Source of the DNA: Cryobacterium tepidiphilum
GTDB taxonomy: Bacteria > Actinomycetota > Actinomycetes > Actinomycetales > Microbacteriaceae
Assembly (NCBI RefSeq): GCF_003716325.1
Contig: NZ_RDSR01000014.1
Location: 1 to 64,000, forward strand
Length of the DNA stretch: 64,000 nucleotides
Reading direction: 5' to 3'
In this document: one piece after another, positions 8,278 to 15,736 of the stretch
Layout of the letters: each line of letters starts with the position of its first letter
Position numbering within the stretch: the stretch's first letter is position 1
The notes under the pieces: generated by a model
What the model saw: only the letters and a program-made list of their open reading frames with translations
The model's database searches: none
What the model was told of the DNA's origin: nothing
Made by a program: the position numbers and the translations under genes

Positions 8278-8306
8278 ACTAAAACCTACGTCCGGAAAGA
8301 TGTCAA
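8278..8306 (-). promoter_or_regulatory. Promoter of the tctBAC catabolic operon
   Basis: On the minus strand a consensus -35 box TTGACA (8306-8301) is followed after 17 bases by TTTAGT (8283-8278), matching 4 of 6 positions of TATAAT. Transcription would begin near 8271, about 60 bases before the tctB start. It is one of the few full sigma70-type promoters in the window; most genes show only a -10 box. Confidence 0.65.
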
Positions 8307-8601
8307 GCGCGGGGCCACGTTCCGCGTGCTCGAGCCGCGTGGCCGCAAAGCAAAAGGGTCGGTCACGAAGGACCGACCGAAATGCCACCGCAAAAAAACT
8401 TCTGAAAAATAACGGTTGGATAACTGGCGCCCGTTACCCGTTCGTTATATATTGATTGAGCGTCAACCGTTTGCTGTGGCGGGGAAACGCGAATGTGATT
8501 GCAGGACACTCTTGGTGCAAGGGAAGAGGGTCGGTCGTTAGCCTCTACGACCGGCCCTCAATCACGTTAACCGCGACCCGCGGCATCCGTTGCGGTGCGA
8601 C
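8307..8601. other. Intergenic stretch without a gene
   Basis: No supported gene. It is less GC-rich than its surroundings around 8390-8470. It holds one perfect 8-bp hairpin (GGTCGGTC 8357-8364, GACCGACC 8371-8378). Read on the minus strand, the hairpin is followed by CTTTTG and could be a weak terminator for the regulator gene that ends at 8710. An ORF that can be drawn at 8456-8764 has no ribosome site and runs into the regulator gene in antisense. Confidence 0.5.
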
Positions 8602-8663
8602 GCGCGGGTTGAACGCCGTTACGCGCGCTGAATTCAACCCGCGCAGGGGCGTTCAACCCGCGC
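8602..8663. repeat. Long inverted repeat with a competing middle arm
   Basis: GCGCGGGTTGAACGCC (8602-8617) is perfectly complementary to GGCGTTCAACCCGCGC (8648-8663), giving a 16-bp stem. A third copy of the shorter arm, TTCAACCCGCGC (8633-8644), lies inside the loop and can pair with the first arm instead, over 12 bp. The element lies 47 bases past the stop of the minus-strand regulator gene. It may be a factor-assisted terminator or a 3' RNA switch; there is no U-tract. Confidence 0.6.
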
Positions 8664-8709
8664 AGCTCCAGACTCAGGGCGGGGGCGGGCGCGCAGCCCG
8701 CGCCGCGTC

Positions 8710-9429
8710 TCAGAAGAGGTCGGGGCTCGGCGTCGACGCCTGGCGGATCGACACATCGGCGTGACGATCGAAGCGGTAGCCGACACCGCGCACGGTGCGC
8801 ACGATCCCCTCGTAGTGCCCGAGCTTGGAGCGCAGCCGGCGCACGTGCACGTCGATCGTGCGCTCGCTGGGAACGTCGTCCTCGTCGGCGGCGCTCCACA
8901 GTGACGAGATGAGCTCGGTGCGCTCGATCGTACGGCCCTCCCGCAGCACCAGGTACTGCAGCAACTCGAACTCCTTGTAGGTGAGGGAGGCCGGCTGGTG
9001 GTCGAGCAGCACGCGCTTGCGCGAGATGTCGATGACGACACCGTCCCGCGCGCGGTCGAGCTCTTCGTGCTCCCGCTGGCCGGCGAGGGCCGACGGGTCC
9101 TGCAGCGCCAGCCGCACGACGTCGACGTCGCGTCCGCCGGCACCCTGCGGGGCGAGCGCCACGGCCGCGTAGGTCTGCGAGTCGGGCGCGAGGTCTGCCG
9201 TGAGCGACTTCAGGGCCTCGACGATGCGGTGCAGGCTGGTGCCCGCCGCCGCCGCCTTGGCCTCGTCGATCCCCACATAGAGCACGAACCCGCGGGCTTC
9301 GGTGCCTTCGGGCACCGCGCGGATGCGAGGTGCCGGTGCGGCAGGCGCAGGCGCGGCCTGGGCGCGAGCCGGGAATGCCGGGTGGGCGATGCGAGTGGCA
9401 CGGGCGGAATCGATCTGGGCGAGGGACAT
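8710..9429 (-). CDS. Orphan OmpR-type winged-helix regulator without a receiver domain
   Basis: A 239-residue protein. The C-terminal half (about 130-222) is an OmpR/PhoB DNA-binding domain: SLTYKEFELLQYLVLREGR, then TIDVHVRRLRSKLG near 191-204 and the wing GVGYRF near 215. Residues 1-42 are an Ala/Pro-rich linker. Residues 45-115 form a small alpha/beta region that is not a response-regulator receiver (no phospho-Asp pattern). A ribosome site AAAGGA precedes the ATG. Upstream lie a Cys-rich leader ORF and two hairpins, suggesting control at the RNA level. Its target genes cannot be read here. Confidence 0.8.
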   Translation of the reverse strand: MSLAQIDSARATRIAHPAFPARAQAAPAPAAPAPRIRAVPEGTEARGFVLYVGIDEAKAAAAGTSLHRIVEALKSLTADLAPDSQTYAAVALAPQGAGGRDVDVVRLALQDPSALAGQREHEELDRARDGVVIDISRKRVLLDHQPASLTYKEFELLQYLVLREGRTIERTELISSLWSAADEDDVPSERTIDVHVRRLRSKLGHYEGIVRTVRGVGYRFDRHADVSIRQASTPSPDLF

Positions 9430-9460
9430 GGGAGAAATCCTTTGGAATGATGATGCGAGT

Positions 9461-9491
9461 GAACCCGGCGCGTCAGCGCCAGAACGGGTTC
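9461..9491 (-). promoter_or_regulatory. Hairpin between leader ORF and regulator gene
   Basis: GAACCC-GGCGC (9461-9471) pairs with GCGCC (9476-9480) and, after a 5-base bulge, GGGTTC (9486-9491): an 11-bp interrupted stem with a GTCA loop. It lies 31 bases before the regulator start codon. With the hairpin at 9524-9540 it could act as terminator/antiterminator or mask translation. Role inferred. Confidence 0.45.
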
Positions 9492-9523
9492 ATGAGTGTG
9501 TTGGCCGCTCACGGGGAGCGGGG

Positions 9524-9540
9524 CCGGCCTGCGAGGCCGG
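9524..9540 (-). promoter_or_regulatory. Hairpin directly after the Cys-rich leader ORF
   Basis: A perfect 7-bp stem CCGGCCT / AGGCCGG with a GCG loop, beginning 14 bases after the leader ORF stop codon on the minus strand. A ribosome stalled on the Cys codons near the end of the ORF, or one terminating there, would lie close enough to affect its folding. Confidence 0.45.
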
Positions 9541-9554
9541 GGCGAGGCTGGTGG

Positions 9555-9659
9555 TCAGCGACACATTCGGCAACACATGACCGCGCGCATGCCGGGCATC
9601 ATCATGCCGGCAGTCCCAGGGGCCTCAACGGAGGTCAGGGGGTGCACGTTCGTGGTCAT
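9555..9659 (-). CDS. Leaderless Cys-rich leader peptide (34 aa)
   Basis: ATG 9659 to TGA 9555 encodes 34 residues ending M-C-C-R-M-C-R, with three Cys and many Met codons near the end. The ATG coincides with the predicted transcription start of a TTGACA-17-GTTTAC promoter, so the mRNA would be leaderless. Short leaderless ORFs with a Cys-rich end are known in actinobacteria as cysteine-responsive attenuators upstream of sulfur genes (described in mycobacteria). Here the downstream gene is an orphan winged-helix regulator. The ORF, its promoter and two hairpins are seen; attenuation by cysteine is inferred. Confidence 0.6.
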   Translation of the reverse strand: MTTNVHPLTSVEAPGTAGMMMPGMRAVMCCRMCR

Positions 9660-9666
9660 GAGTGCA

Positions 9667-9695
9667 GTAAACCCGAGTGTGACTTTGTGTGTCAA
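9667..9695 (-). promoter_or_regulatory. Promoter of the leader ORF
   Basis: Minus-strand -35 TTGACA (9695-9690), 17-base spacer, -10 GTTTAC (9672-9667), then 7 bases to ATG 9659. The spacing puts transcription start at or within a base of the A of the start codon. Confidence 0.6.
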
Positions 9696-9884
9696 TTCAA
9701 CGGATGCGTGGGCGTAACATTCCGCCGAACGTCCCGGCGCCCCACCCCGCGCCCCGCGGCAGAAACCGCGCCCATCCGTTGATTCAGAGAAGGATCGGCT
9801 AAAAAGACGCTATCAAAAAAAGTTCCTTGCATTCCGACTGGGCTGCGCGCCGGCCGCCCGCAGAAGCTGCAGCAGAGGGCGGCG

Positions 9885-10517
9885 TCAGACCAGGCCGTAG
9901 AGCCGGTCACCGGCGTCACCGAGGCCCGGAACGATGTATCCGTGCTCGTCCAGGCGCTCGTCCACGGCACCGAGCACGATGGTGACCTCCCGGCCGGCCA
10001 GTGCCTTCTCCACGGCGGCGAGACCCTCGGGCGCCGCGAGGATGCAGATCGCCGTCACGTCGACCGCGCCGCGGTCGAACAGGTACTCGATGGCCGCGAT
10101 CAGCGAGCCCCCGGTGGCGAGCATGGGGTCGAGCACGAAGCACTGCCGGTCCGACAGGTCCTCCGGCAGCCGCTCGGCATAGGTGGTCGGCTGCAGCGTC
10201 TCCTCGTTGCGCGCCATGCCCAGGAAGCCGACCTCGGCGGTGGGGAGCAGCTTCACCATGCCTTCCAGCATTCCGAGCCCCGCCCGGAGGATGGGGACGA
10301 TGAGCGGCCGCGGGTCGCTGATCTTCACGCCGTGCGCCTCCGCCACGGGGGTCTGCACCGCCACGCCTTCAACCCGCACGTTCCGGGTGCCCTCGTATGC
10401 CAGGAGCGTCATGAGCTCTTCCACGAGCGCCCGGAACATGGGCGACGGGGTGGTCTTGTCGCGGAGCACCGTGAGCTTATGGGTGACGAGCGGGTGGTCG
10501 GCAACGTGGACTCGCAT
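9885..10517 (-). CDS. upp: Uracil phosphoribosyltransferase
   Basis: A 210-residue UPRT, which makes UMP from uracil and PRPP for pyrimidine salvage in the cytosol. It starts [20 protein letters not shown] and carries the PRPP loop DPMLATGGS at about 130-138 and the uracil-binding C-terminal [16 protein letters not shown]. The frame is open further upstream, but ATG 10517 matches the family length. A TAGTAT box (10530-10525) ends 7 bases before this ATG, so the message is probably leaderless. The gene diverges from tadA, with only 34 bases between the starts. Confidence 0.96.
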   Translation of the reverse strand: MRVHVADHPLVTHKLTVLRDKTTPSPMFRALVEELMTLLAYEGTRNVRVEGVAVQTPVAEAHGVKISDPRPLIVPILRAGLGMLEGMVKLLPTAEVGFLGMARNEETLQPTTYAERLPEDLSDRQCFVLDPMLATGGSLIAAIEYLFDRGAVDVTAICILAAPEGLAAVEKALAGREVTIVLGAVDERLDEHGYIVPGLGDAGDRLYGLV

Positions 10518-10551
10518 AGGCTCAATACTACGAGGCACGCGAGGAGCAGGC

Positions 10552-11019
10552 TTGGGCCGGTACGACGAGTGGATGGGGCTGGCCCTGGACGCTGCCCGCG
10601 GCGCCCTCGCGACGCATGACGTCCCGGTCGGCGCCGTCGTGCTCGACTCCGACGGAACGGTCATCGGCCGAGGTGCCAACGAGCGGGAACGCCGGCAGGA
10701 CCCGACCGCCCACGCCGAGATCGTCGCGATCCGGCAGGCGGCGGAGGCGACCGGCGACTGGCACCTCACCGGGTGCACCCTCGTTGTCACGCTCGAGCCG
10801 TGCGTGATGTGCGCGGGCGCCATCCTGGCCGCGCGCCTGCCCACGGTCGTCTTCGGCGCGTGGGACGAGAAGGCCGGCGCCTCGGGCTCCGTCTACGACG
10901 TGCTGCGCGACCGGCGGCTCAACCACCGCGTCGAGGTGTTCGCCGGGGTGCGCGAGGGCGACTGCGGCGACCTGCTGCGCGACTTCTTCGAGGACCCGGC
11001 GCGGCGCGGCATCCGCTGA
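10552..11019 (+). CDS. tadA: tRNA adenosine(34) deaminase
   Basis: A 155-residue deaminase that converts A34 of tRNA-Arg(ACG) to inosine. The zinc/proton-shuttle residues are His54-Ala-Glu56 and Pro83-Cys84-Val-Met-Cys87. The start is TTG 10552, with GAGGAG five bases upstream; the next ATG (10573) would remove the first helix and has no ribosome site. The frame is open far upstream only because of GC content. The gene lies back to back with upp, sharing a very short promoter region. Confidence 0.92.
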   Translation: MGRYDEWMGLALDAARGALATHDVPVGAVVLDSDGTVIGRGANERERRQDPTAHAEIVAIRQAAEATGDWHLTGCTLVVTLEPCVMCAGAILAARLPTVVFGAWDEKAGASGSVYDVLRDRRLNHRVEVFAGVREGDCGDLLRDFFEDPARRGIR

Positions 11020-11044
11020 ACCGGAACCGACCCTGCCGAGGGCG

Positions 11045-12007
11045 CTACTCGAGGCCCTTGATGACGATCGCGTCGGTGCTCGGGTTGGCGCCTTGCGGGT
11101 CGGCGTAGACGTCGGGTTCGATGTAGATGACGCGGGCGATCGGAACGGCCGAGCGGATGCGGGTCTCCACCGTGTCGATGGACGCCGCCACGTCGGCGAA
11201 TCGGCTCTTCGCATCGAATGCCAGCTTCGCGGCCACCAGGAGCTCGTCCGGCCCGAGGTAGAGGGTCTTCATGTGGATGATCCGCATGGTCTCCGGCCCG
11301 TCCAGAATCGCCGAGCGGATCGACTCCAGGTCTTGCGGCCCCGCCCCCTCGCCCACGAGCAGGCTCTTGGTCTCGATGCCGAGGACGACGGCCACGGCCA
11401 CCAGCAGCACGCCGATGGCCAGGGTGCCGATGCCATCCCACACCGGATCGCCGGTGAGGACGGTGAGGCCAACACCGAGGAAGGCGAAGACGAGGCCGGT
11501 GAGCGCGGCGACGTCCTCGAGCAGCACCACCGGCAGCTCGGGCGCCTTGGCGTGCCGGATGAACGCCATCCAGCTCTGTCCGTTGCGGTGCGGCGCGGCC
11601 TCCTTCATGGCGGTGCGGAGGGAGAACGACTCGAGCCCGATGGCCACCAGCAGCACCACGATGGGGAGCCACGGCACCTCCAGGGGGTGCGGGTGCTTCA
11701 GCTTCTCGATGCCCTCGTAGATGGAGAAGATGCCGCCCACGGAGAACAGGATGATGGCGACGACGAAGGCGTAGACGTAACGCTCGCGGCCGTGCCCGAA
11801 CGGATGCTCCTGGTCGGCCTCCCGCCGGGAGCGCCGGCCGCCCAGCAGCAACAGCAGCTGGTTCGCGGAGTCGGCCACGGAGTGGATGGCCTCGGCGAGC
11901 ATCGACGATGACCCGGAGAAGAACCAGGCGATGAACTTCGTCAACGCGATGCCGAGGTTGGCCGCCAGGGCGGCGAAGATGGCCTTGTTTCCACCCGATG
12001 CGCTCAT
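11045..12007 (-). CDS. Cation diffusion facilitator family transporter
   Basis: A 320-residue membrane protein with six predicted segments and a cytoplasmic C-terminal domain. Segment 2 carries the CDF metal site HSVADSANQ (His42, Asp46), followed by the His-rich loop EHPFGHGRER. Segment 5 has LEDVAALTG, where Glu-Asp replace the His of zinc-type CDFs, so the metal may be Fe or Mn rather than Zn. Start at ATG 12007; an ATG three codons upstream is possible. It converges with tadA (25 bases between stops) and diverges from proC. Confidence 0.85.
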   Translation of the reverse strand: MSASGGNKAIFAALAANLGIALTKFIAWFFSGSSSMLAEAIHSVADSANQLLLLLGGRRSRREADQEHPFGHGRERYVYAFVVAIILFSVGGIFSIYEGIEKLKHPHPLEVPWLPIVVLLVAIGLESFSLRTAMKEAAPHRNGQSWMAFIRHAKAPELPVVLLEDVAALTGLVFAFLGVGLTVLTGDPVWDGIGTLAIGVLLVAVAVVLGIETKSLLVGEGAGPQDLESIRSAILDGPETMRIIHMKTLYLGPDELLVAAKLAFDAKSRFADVAASIDTVETRIRSAVPIARVIYIEPDVYADPQGANPSTDAIVIKGLE

Positions 12008-12064
12008 GCGCCCCATCCTAGGGTGAGCGGGCGATCGGCGAGCGCCGCGCCGTAGACTCGCTGC

Positions 12065-12931
12065 ATGAGCGCCGACGCGACCGTGACCCTGCCCACCATC
12101 GCCTTCCTCGGGGCCGGGTCGATGGCCCGCGCCATCCTCACCGGGCTGCTGCAGCCGGGCGTCACCGTCGAGGGCGGCATCCGCACAACGAACCGCACCG
12201 CGGCGAAGGCCGCCGAGCTGGCCGACGAGCCGGCCGTGACGGCGCTCGCCACCGAGGCCGACCCGCAGGCCAACATCACGGCGGTGACCGGCGCCCGGGT
12301 CGTCGTCGTCGCCGTCAAGCCGCACATGGTCCCCGACCTGCTCGCCGAGATCGCTCCCAGCCTGCAGCCCGGCACTCTCGTCGTGAGCGTGGCCGCCGGG
12401 ATCACCCTGCACACCTTCGAGGCGCTGCTTCCCGACCACGTAGCGGTCGTGCGTTCGATGCCGAACACCCCGGCGACCGTCGGTCACGGCGTCACCGGGC
12501 TGAGCGCGGGCGCCCGCTGCACCGACGAGGACCTGGCTCTCGCCGTGGCGCTGTTCGAGACCGTGGGCGAGGTGCTGGTCGTTCCGGAGGAGAAGATCGA
12601 CGCCGTCAGCTCCATCTCCGGCTCGGGGCCCGCCTACGTCTTCTATCTCATCGAGCAGCTCACCGCGACGGCCGTGGCGAAGGGTTTCACGCCGGAGCAG
12701 GCCGCCGTCATGGTCAACGGCACCTTTCTGGGTGCCAGCCTGCTCCTCGAGGAGCAGGGCCTGCCGCCGGCGGAGCTGCGCCGCCGGGTCACCAGCCCGA
12801 AGGGCACCACCGAACGTGCCATCGAGGTCCTCGAGCAGGCCGACCTGAAAGCCCTGTTCGACACGGCGACGGATGCGGCGGTCGCCCGCTCGCGCGAGCT
12901 CGCCGCCGCCTCGGCCCCGAAAACGCCGTAG
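12065..12931 (+). CDS. proC: Pyrroline-5-carboxylate reductase
   Basis: A 288-residue enzyme for the last step of proline synthesis, reducing P5C with NAD(P)H. The Rossmann motif IAFLGAGSMARAI is at about 12-24. The C-terminal dimer domain has VSSISGSGPAYVFYLIEQL near 180-198 and RRVTSPKGTTERAI near 240-253, both ProC signatures. TAGACT (12053-12058) ends 6 bases before the ATG, so the transcript looks leaderless. A 16-bp-arm terminator-like palindrome follows the stop. Confidence 0.95.
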   Translation: MSADATVTLPTIAFLGAGSMARAILTGLLQPGVTVEGGIRTTNRTAAKAAELADEPAVTALATEADPQANITAVTGARVVVVAVKPHMVPDLLAEIAPSLQPGTLVVSVAAGITLHTFEALLPDHVAVVRSMPNTPATVGHGVTGLSAGARCTDEDLALAVALFETVGEVLVVPEEKIDAVSSISGSGPAYVFYLIEQLTATAVAKGFTPEQAAVMVNGTFLGASLLLEEQGLPPAELRRRVTSPKGTTERAIEVLEQADLKALFDTATDAAVARSRELAAASAPKTP

Positions 12932-12960
12932 CCCCTCGCGTCGCGGCCCGGTCCTCTGTT

Positions 12961-12993
12961 CCGTATTCAGCGCCCCTGGGGCGCTGAATACGG
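12961..12993. terminator. Palindromic terminator between convergent proC and K+ genes
   Basis: CCGTATTCAGCGCCCC (12961-12976) and GGGGCGCTGAATACGG (12978-12993) are perfectly complementary around one base. It lies between two stop codons on opposite strands (12931 and 13031) and can work both ways. No U-tract on either side. Confidence 0.7.
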
Positions 12994-13030
12994 GACCGGG
13001 GCAGGAGGGACGAGGAGGGGCGAGAGCGCG

Positions 13031-13702
13031 CTAGGCCTCCAGTGCCGCGAACCGCTCGATGTCGCCCTCGGTGCCGGCCACGATGATGAGGTCGTGGTTG
13101 GAGACCACCGTCTCGGCCGTGGCATAGGTGAACGGCTTGCCGGGGCTCTTCACCCCGACCACCGTCACCCGGTACTTGCTGCGCACGCCCGACTCGATGA
13201 GGTTCTGACCGCGGATGGGCTTCGGCGGGTACATCTTCACCAGCGCGAAGTCGTCGTCGAACTCGATGAAGTCGATCATGCGCCCCGACACCAGGTGCGC
13301 CGTGCGCTCGCCGGCCTCCGCCTCCGGGTAGATCACGTGGTTCGCGCCGATGCGCTCCAGGATCTTGCCGTGCGACTTCGAGATGGCCTTGGCCCAGATC
13401 TGCGGGATCTTCAGGTCGACGAGGTTCGCGACGATGAGCACGCTGGCCTCGATCGAGGAGCCGACGGCGCACACGGCGATCGAGAAGTCCTGCGCGCCGA
13501 TCTGCCGCAGCGCATCCATCGACCGCGCGTCGGCCTGCACCGCGTGCGTGACCCGCTCCGCCCACTTCTGCACCAGCGCGTCGCTCGCGTCGACCACGAG
13601 CACTTCGCGGCCGAGTCGGTCGAGCTGGCCGGCCGTGGCGGCGCCGAAGCGGCCGAGGCCGATCACGAGCACCGGCGCATCCGGTTTGTTTCGATCAACC
13701 AA
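13031..13702 (-). CDS. Trk/Ktr potassium uptake regulatory subunit (RCK domains)
   Basis: A 223-residue peripheral subunit. RCK_N Rossmann domain: VLVIGLGRFGAATA near residue 11 with the acidic VVDAS after strand 2. RCK_C domain at about 140-223. It binds nucleotide in the cytosol and gates the membrane subunit encoded just upstream; the two genes overlap by 8 bases. RCK_C domains of actinobacterial and firmicute Ktr proteins often bind c-di-AMP, which is possible here but not shown by sequence alone. Confidence 0.92.
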   Translation of the reverse strand: MVDRNKPDAPVLVIGLGRFGAATAGQLDRLGREVLVVDASDALVQKWAERVTHAVQADARSMDALRQIGAQDFSIAVCAVGSSIEASVLIVANLVDLKIPQIWAKAISKSHGKILERIGANHVIYPEAEAGERTAHLVSGRMIDFIEFDDDFALVKMYPPKPIRGQNLIESGVRSKYRVTVVGVKSPGKPFTYATAETVVSNHDLIIVAGTEGDIERFAALEA

Positions 13703-15137
13703 CGATGGGCCTCTCTTCCGGGCGTTTGAACAGCTGCCTGCTCGTCGACGCCGCCAGTGCCGCGGCGAGTGTCACTGTACCAACCCGGCCCATGAACATG
13801 GTCGCCGCCATGATGATGACACCGGATGGCGGCAGATCCTGGGTGAGGCCCGTCGAGAGCCCGCAGGTGGCGAAGGCGGAGATCACGTCGAAGAGCACGT
13901 GGTCGAGCGGCGCGTGGGTGATCTGCAGGATGAGGATGCTCGCGACGGCGACGGTGGTCGCCCCCCACAGTACGACGCTGACCGCCAGGCGCAGGATGTC
14001 GCGGGGGATGCGGCGGCCGAACGCCTCCATGCTGACCTTGCCGCGGGCCTCCGCGAAGGCGGCGAGGAAGAGCACGGCGAGGGTGGTCACCTTGATGCCG
14101 CCGCCCGTTGACGCGGAGCCGCCGCCGATGAACATGAGCATGTCGCTCACCAGCAGGCTCGAGCCGTGCAGCTCGCTGACATCGATGGTCGAGAAGCCGC
14201 CCGACCTCGTCATCACCGAGAGGAAGAGCGACTGGAAGACCGTGTCGCTCGCATCGAGATCGCCGAAGGTCTCGGGGTTGTCGAACTCGAGGATGATGTA
14301 GAGCACCATGCCGGCGACCATCAGCAGGAGCGTGGTGAGCAGGGTGAGCTTGACGTGCACCGACCAGCGGCGGGGGTTTCGCCACCCGCGTGCGAACGCG
14401 TAGATCACCGGGAAGCCGAGGCTGCCGAGGAAGACCCCGATCATGAGCGCGCCGAGAAACCAGTAGTCGTTCTCGAACGGGGTGAGCCCCTGCGCGTTGG
14501 GGTTGAAGCCCGTGTTGGTGAACGCCATGGCCGAGTAGTAGACGCTGTGCCAGAGGGCGTCACCGAGCGCGACCCCGTCGATCAGCATCCGCGGGAACAG
14601 CATCGCGGCGACGATGGCCTCGATCGCCAGGGCGCTCACGATCACGGTCAGCAGCAGGTTGCCGACCTCGCCGAGCCGCACCGCCTGCCCCTCGTTGACC
14701 GGGCCGACATGGATGCGGGACGGGTTGGTGTCGCTCGCGGCCATGAGCCGGGCGCGCAGTCCCAGGCGGCGGGAGATCGCCATGCCGAGGATCGACGCGA
14801 GGGTCAGCACGCCGATGCCGCCGATGTTCACGCCGATGAAGACGAGCGAGTTCCCGAAGCCGGACCAGTGCGTGGCCATGTCGACGGTGGACAGTCCCGT
14901 GACGCAGATGACGGACACCGCGGTGAACAGGGCGTCGTGCAGGTTCGTCACCGTGCGGGTCGCCGACGAGATCGGGAGGGAGAACAGCAGGGTGAACAGC
15001 AGGATCAGGGCGGTGAAGACCAGGATGGCGAACCGCGCCGGCGACGAACGCGCCAGTCCGTCGATAGCGTCGCGCACTCGGCCGTACCAGCTCATCGCAC
15101 GATGGGGCGCGCGAGCCTGAAGTCCCTGTGCTCGCAT
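13695..15137 (-). CDS. Trk/Ktr-family potassium uptake membrane subunit
   Basis: A 480-residue TrkH/KtrB-type transporter made of four M1-P-M2 repeats. Filter-type loops are visible as FTAVSVICVTGLSTVD near 90-105, YYSAMAFTNTGFNPNAQG near 200, TRSGGFSTIDVSE near 310 and SAFATCGLSTGLTQD near 430, each with the central Gly of the K+ filter. It imports K+ with its RCK partner. The listed start ATG 15137 has AAAGG close upstream; ATG 15095 (MSWYGRV) is also possible and would remove a basic 14-residue tail. Confidence 0.9.
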   Translation of the reverse strand: MRAQGLQARAPHRAMSWYGRVRDAIDGLARSSPARFAILVFTALILLFTLLFSLPISSATRTVTNLHDALFTAVSVICVTGLSTVDMATHWSGFGNSLVFIGVNIGGIGVLTLASILGMAISRRLGLRARLMAASDTNPSRIHVGPVNEGQAVRLGEVGNLLLTVIVSALAIEAIVAAMLFPRMLIDGVALGDALWHSVYYSAMAFTNTGFNPNAQGLTPFENDYWFLGALMIGVFLGSLGFPVIYAFARGWRNPRRWSVHVKLTLLTTLLLMVAGMVLYIILEFDNPETFGDLDASDTVFQSLFLSVMTRSGGFSTIDVSELHGSSLLVSDMLMFIGGGSASTGGGIKVTTLAVLFLAAFAEARGKVSMEAFGRRIPRDILRLAVSVVLWGATTVAVASILILQITHAPLDHVLFDVISAFATCGLSTGLTQDLPPSGVIIMAATMFMGRVGTVTLAAALAASTSRQLFKRPEERPIVG

Positions 15138-15206
15138 CGTCGCCTTTCGTTGGGTGCCGACGAGGTGTCAATGGTACTCCTCCCGCGGAATGGCTACCCT
15201 TATGCC

Positions 15207-15656
15207 ATGGGAGACATATTTGACGTCGTGGCGGATTCGACCCGGCGGGACATCCTGCAGATCCTGCTGGACCGCCTGGATCATGCCGGGGACGCCGGCG
15301 GGGAGATCAGCGTCTCCGACATCGTCCTCGCGCTCGGGCTGAGCCAGCCGACCGTCTCCAAGCACCTCAAGGTGCTGCGCGAAGCCGGCCTCGTCGCCGT
15401 GCGGGAGGAGGGCCAGCACCGCTTCTATCGGTTGGACCGTGCCCCGCTGGAGCAGGTCGAGGACTGGCTGATGCCCTTCCTCAGCGTCGATTTCGCCGGT
15501 CATGCGCAGGGCGCGGTGGCCGAATTCGAAGCCGGCCTGCGCCACGAGCAGCGCGCGTTCGCGGCATCGATCGGCAAGGCGATCGCCGACACGTCTTTCC
15601 AGGTGGCGCACGTCGTGAAGGACGCCACCCCGCGCAAATGGCGCAAGGGGGACTGA
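15207..15656 (+). CDS. ArsR/SmtB family winged-helix regulator
   Basis: A 149-residue protein with a classic ArsR-type fold: IFDVVADSTRRDILQILL at the start, recognition helix LGLSQPTVSKHLKVLREAGLV near 47-67, wing REEGQHRFYRLD near 70-81. No metal-binding Cys motif is seen, so it is probably not a metal sensor. ATG 15207 follows TACCCT (15195-15200) by 6 bases, fitting a leaderless transcript. It diverges from the K+ operon and is followed 80 bases later by the bS22-type gene. Confidence 0.85.
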   Translation: MGDIFDVVADSTRRDILQILLDRLDHAGDAGGEISVSDIVLALGLSQPTVSKHLKVLREAGLVAVREEGQHRFYRLDRAPLEQVEDWLMPFLSVDFAGHAQGAVAEFEAGLRHEQRAFAASIGKAIADTSFQVAHVVKDATPRKWRKGD

Positions 15657-15736
15657 AGCCTCACTTTTTCCGGTAGAATGGGGCTTTCGTGTGGGTTGCG
15701 AGTTTCGCACCCGAACCAATTTCTTGTGAGGTCTGT

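Noticed and set aside
8456-8764. A 102-codon plus-strand frame in the gap before the regulator gene
   Set aside because: No ribosome site, no leaderless promoter geometry, Arg/Gly-rich composition, and it runs into a well-supported antisense gene.
9692-9970. Minus-strand frame of 92 codons between upp and the leader ORF
   Set aside because: It overlaps the end of upp out of frame and lacks a ribosome site. The stretch 9700-9884 shows nothing else I can support.
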